Of a DNA stretch of 21,857 bases, positions 21,810-21,857 are shown one piece after another; the stretch's first letter is position 1, and each line of letters starts with the position of its first letter. The stretch comes from an uncultured Collinsella sp. (GTDB lineage: Bacteria; Actinomycetota; Coriobacteriia; Coriobacteriales; Coriobacteriaceae). The DNA is taken from assembly GCA_900541725.1 (NCBI GenBank), contig UQLB01000029.1, positions 1 through 21,857 on the forward strand, given 5' to 3'. The notes under the pieces were generated by a model that worked only from the letters and a program-made list of their open reading frames with translations, did not search any database and was not told the origin of the DNA. A program made the translations under genes and the position numbers.

Positions 21810-21857
21810 TGGAGACGAGGGGGATCGAACCCCTGACCTCTTGACTGCCAGTCAAGC
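21810..21857 (-). tRNA. tRNA-Ala(GGC), 5' part beyond the window
   Basis: The visible 3' part has the anticodon stem CTTGA/TCAAG around CTGGCAG, so the anticodon is GGC. It also shows the T arm GGGGTTCGATCCCC and acceptor strand CGTCTCC with discriminator A. Position 70 is U, as required for the G3-U70 identity pair of tRNA-Ala; G3 is outside the window. CCA is not encoded, unlike in tRNA-Pro. Confidence 0.85.

Overview
The window looks like chromosome from a high-GC gut actinomycete of the class Coriobacteriia, most likely Collinsella or a close relative. This is inferred from the gene order, the G/C-ending codons, and the pilin-like DUF6273 proteins with a Cys-Phe C-terminus; no marker gene proves the genus. 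It has two parts: a variable accessory region (about 1-4470) and a compact minus-strand housekeeping block (about 4500-21734) that lies between a tRNA-Pro and a tRNA-Ala cut by the right edge.

Accessory region. From left to right: the start of a minus-strand secreted or membrane protein cut by the left edge; a 41-aa hydrophobic peptide gene with a strong ribosome binding site; a degenerate stretch with inverted repeats and a terminator; a small minus-strand hypothetical gene; and two tandem paralogous cassettes. Each cassette has a conserved leader, a start codon, a poly-G tract, an Flp-type prepilin motif with one membrane helix, a linker, a DUF6273-like domain and a terminator. In the second cassette (9 G) the frame is intact. 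In the first (11 G) the frame is broken exactly at the tract. The two C-terminal ends differ as targets of a diversity-generating retroelement (DGR) do: in 28 aligned codons 15 differ, all change the amino acid, and 14 keep the third base, while upstream the copies differ mostly by silent third-base changes. My main finding is therefore a pair of Flp-pilin-like surface proteins that appear to combine poly-G on/off switching with a hypervariable tip domain. No reverse transcriptase, template repeat or pilus assembly gene is visible in the window.

Housekeeping block. All genes are on the minus strand and mostly overlap or sit a few bases apart, so one or a few long transcripts are likely. In transcription order: ABC-F ATPase, 98-aa membrane protein, M50-family protease, scpA, scpB, RluB-type pseudouridine synthase, cmk, plsC-like acyltransferase, ispH, PDZ/radical-SAM/DUF512 protein, der, plsY, gpsA, rpe, IscS/NifS-type cysteine desulfurase, NIF3-family protein, coiled-coil zinc-ribbon protein, coaBC, then tRNA-Pro with its own promoter and terminator. 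Themes are chromosome condensation (scpA, scpB), ribosome work (ABC-F, rluB, der), phospholipid synthesis (gpsA, plsY and the plsC-like gene give glycerol-3-phosphate, lysophosphatidate and phosphatidate), CMP and isoprenoid supply (cmk, ispH), iron-sulfur and cofactor supply (cysteine desulfurase, coaBC) and the pentose phosphate pathway (rpe).

Small departures from family consensus were seen in the acyltransferase (HX4E instead of HX4D) and in the zinc-ribbon protein (first Cys of the ribbon absent).
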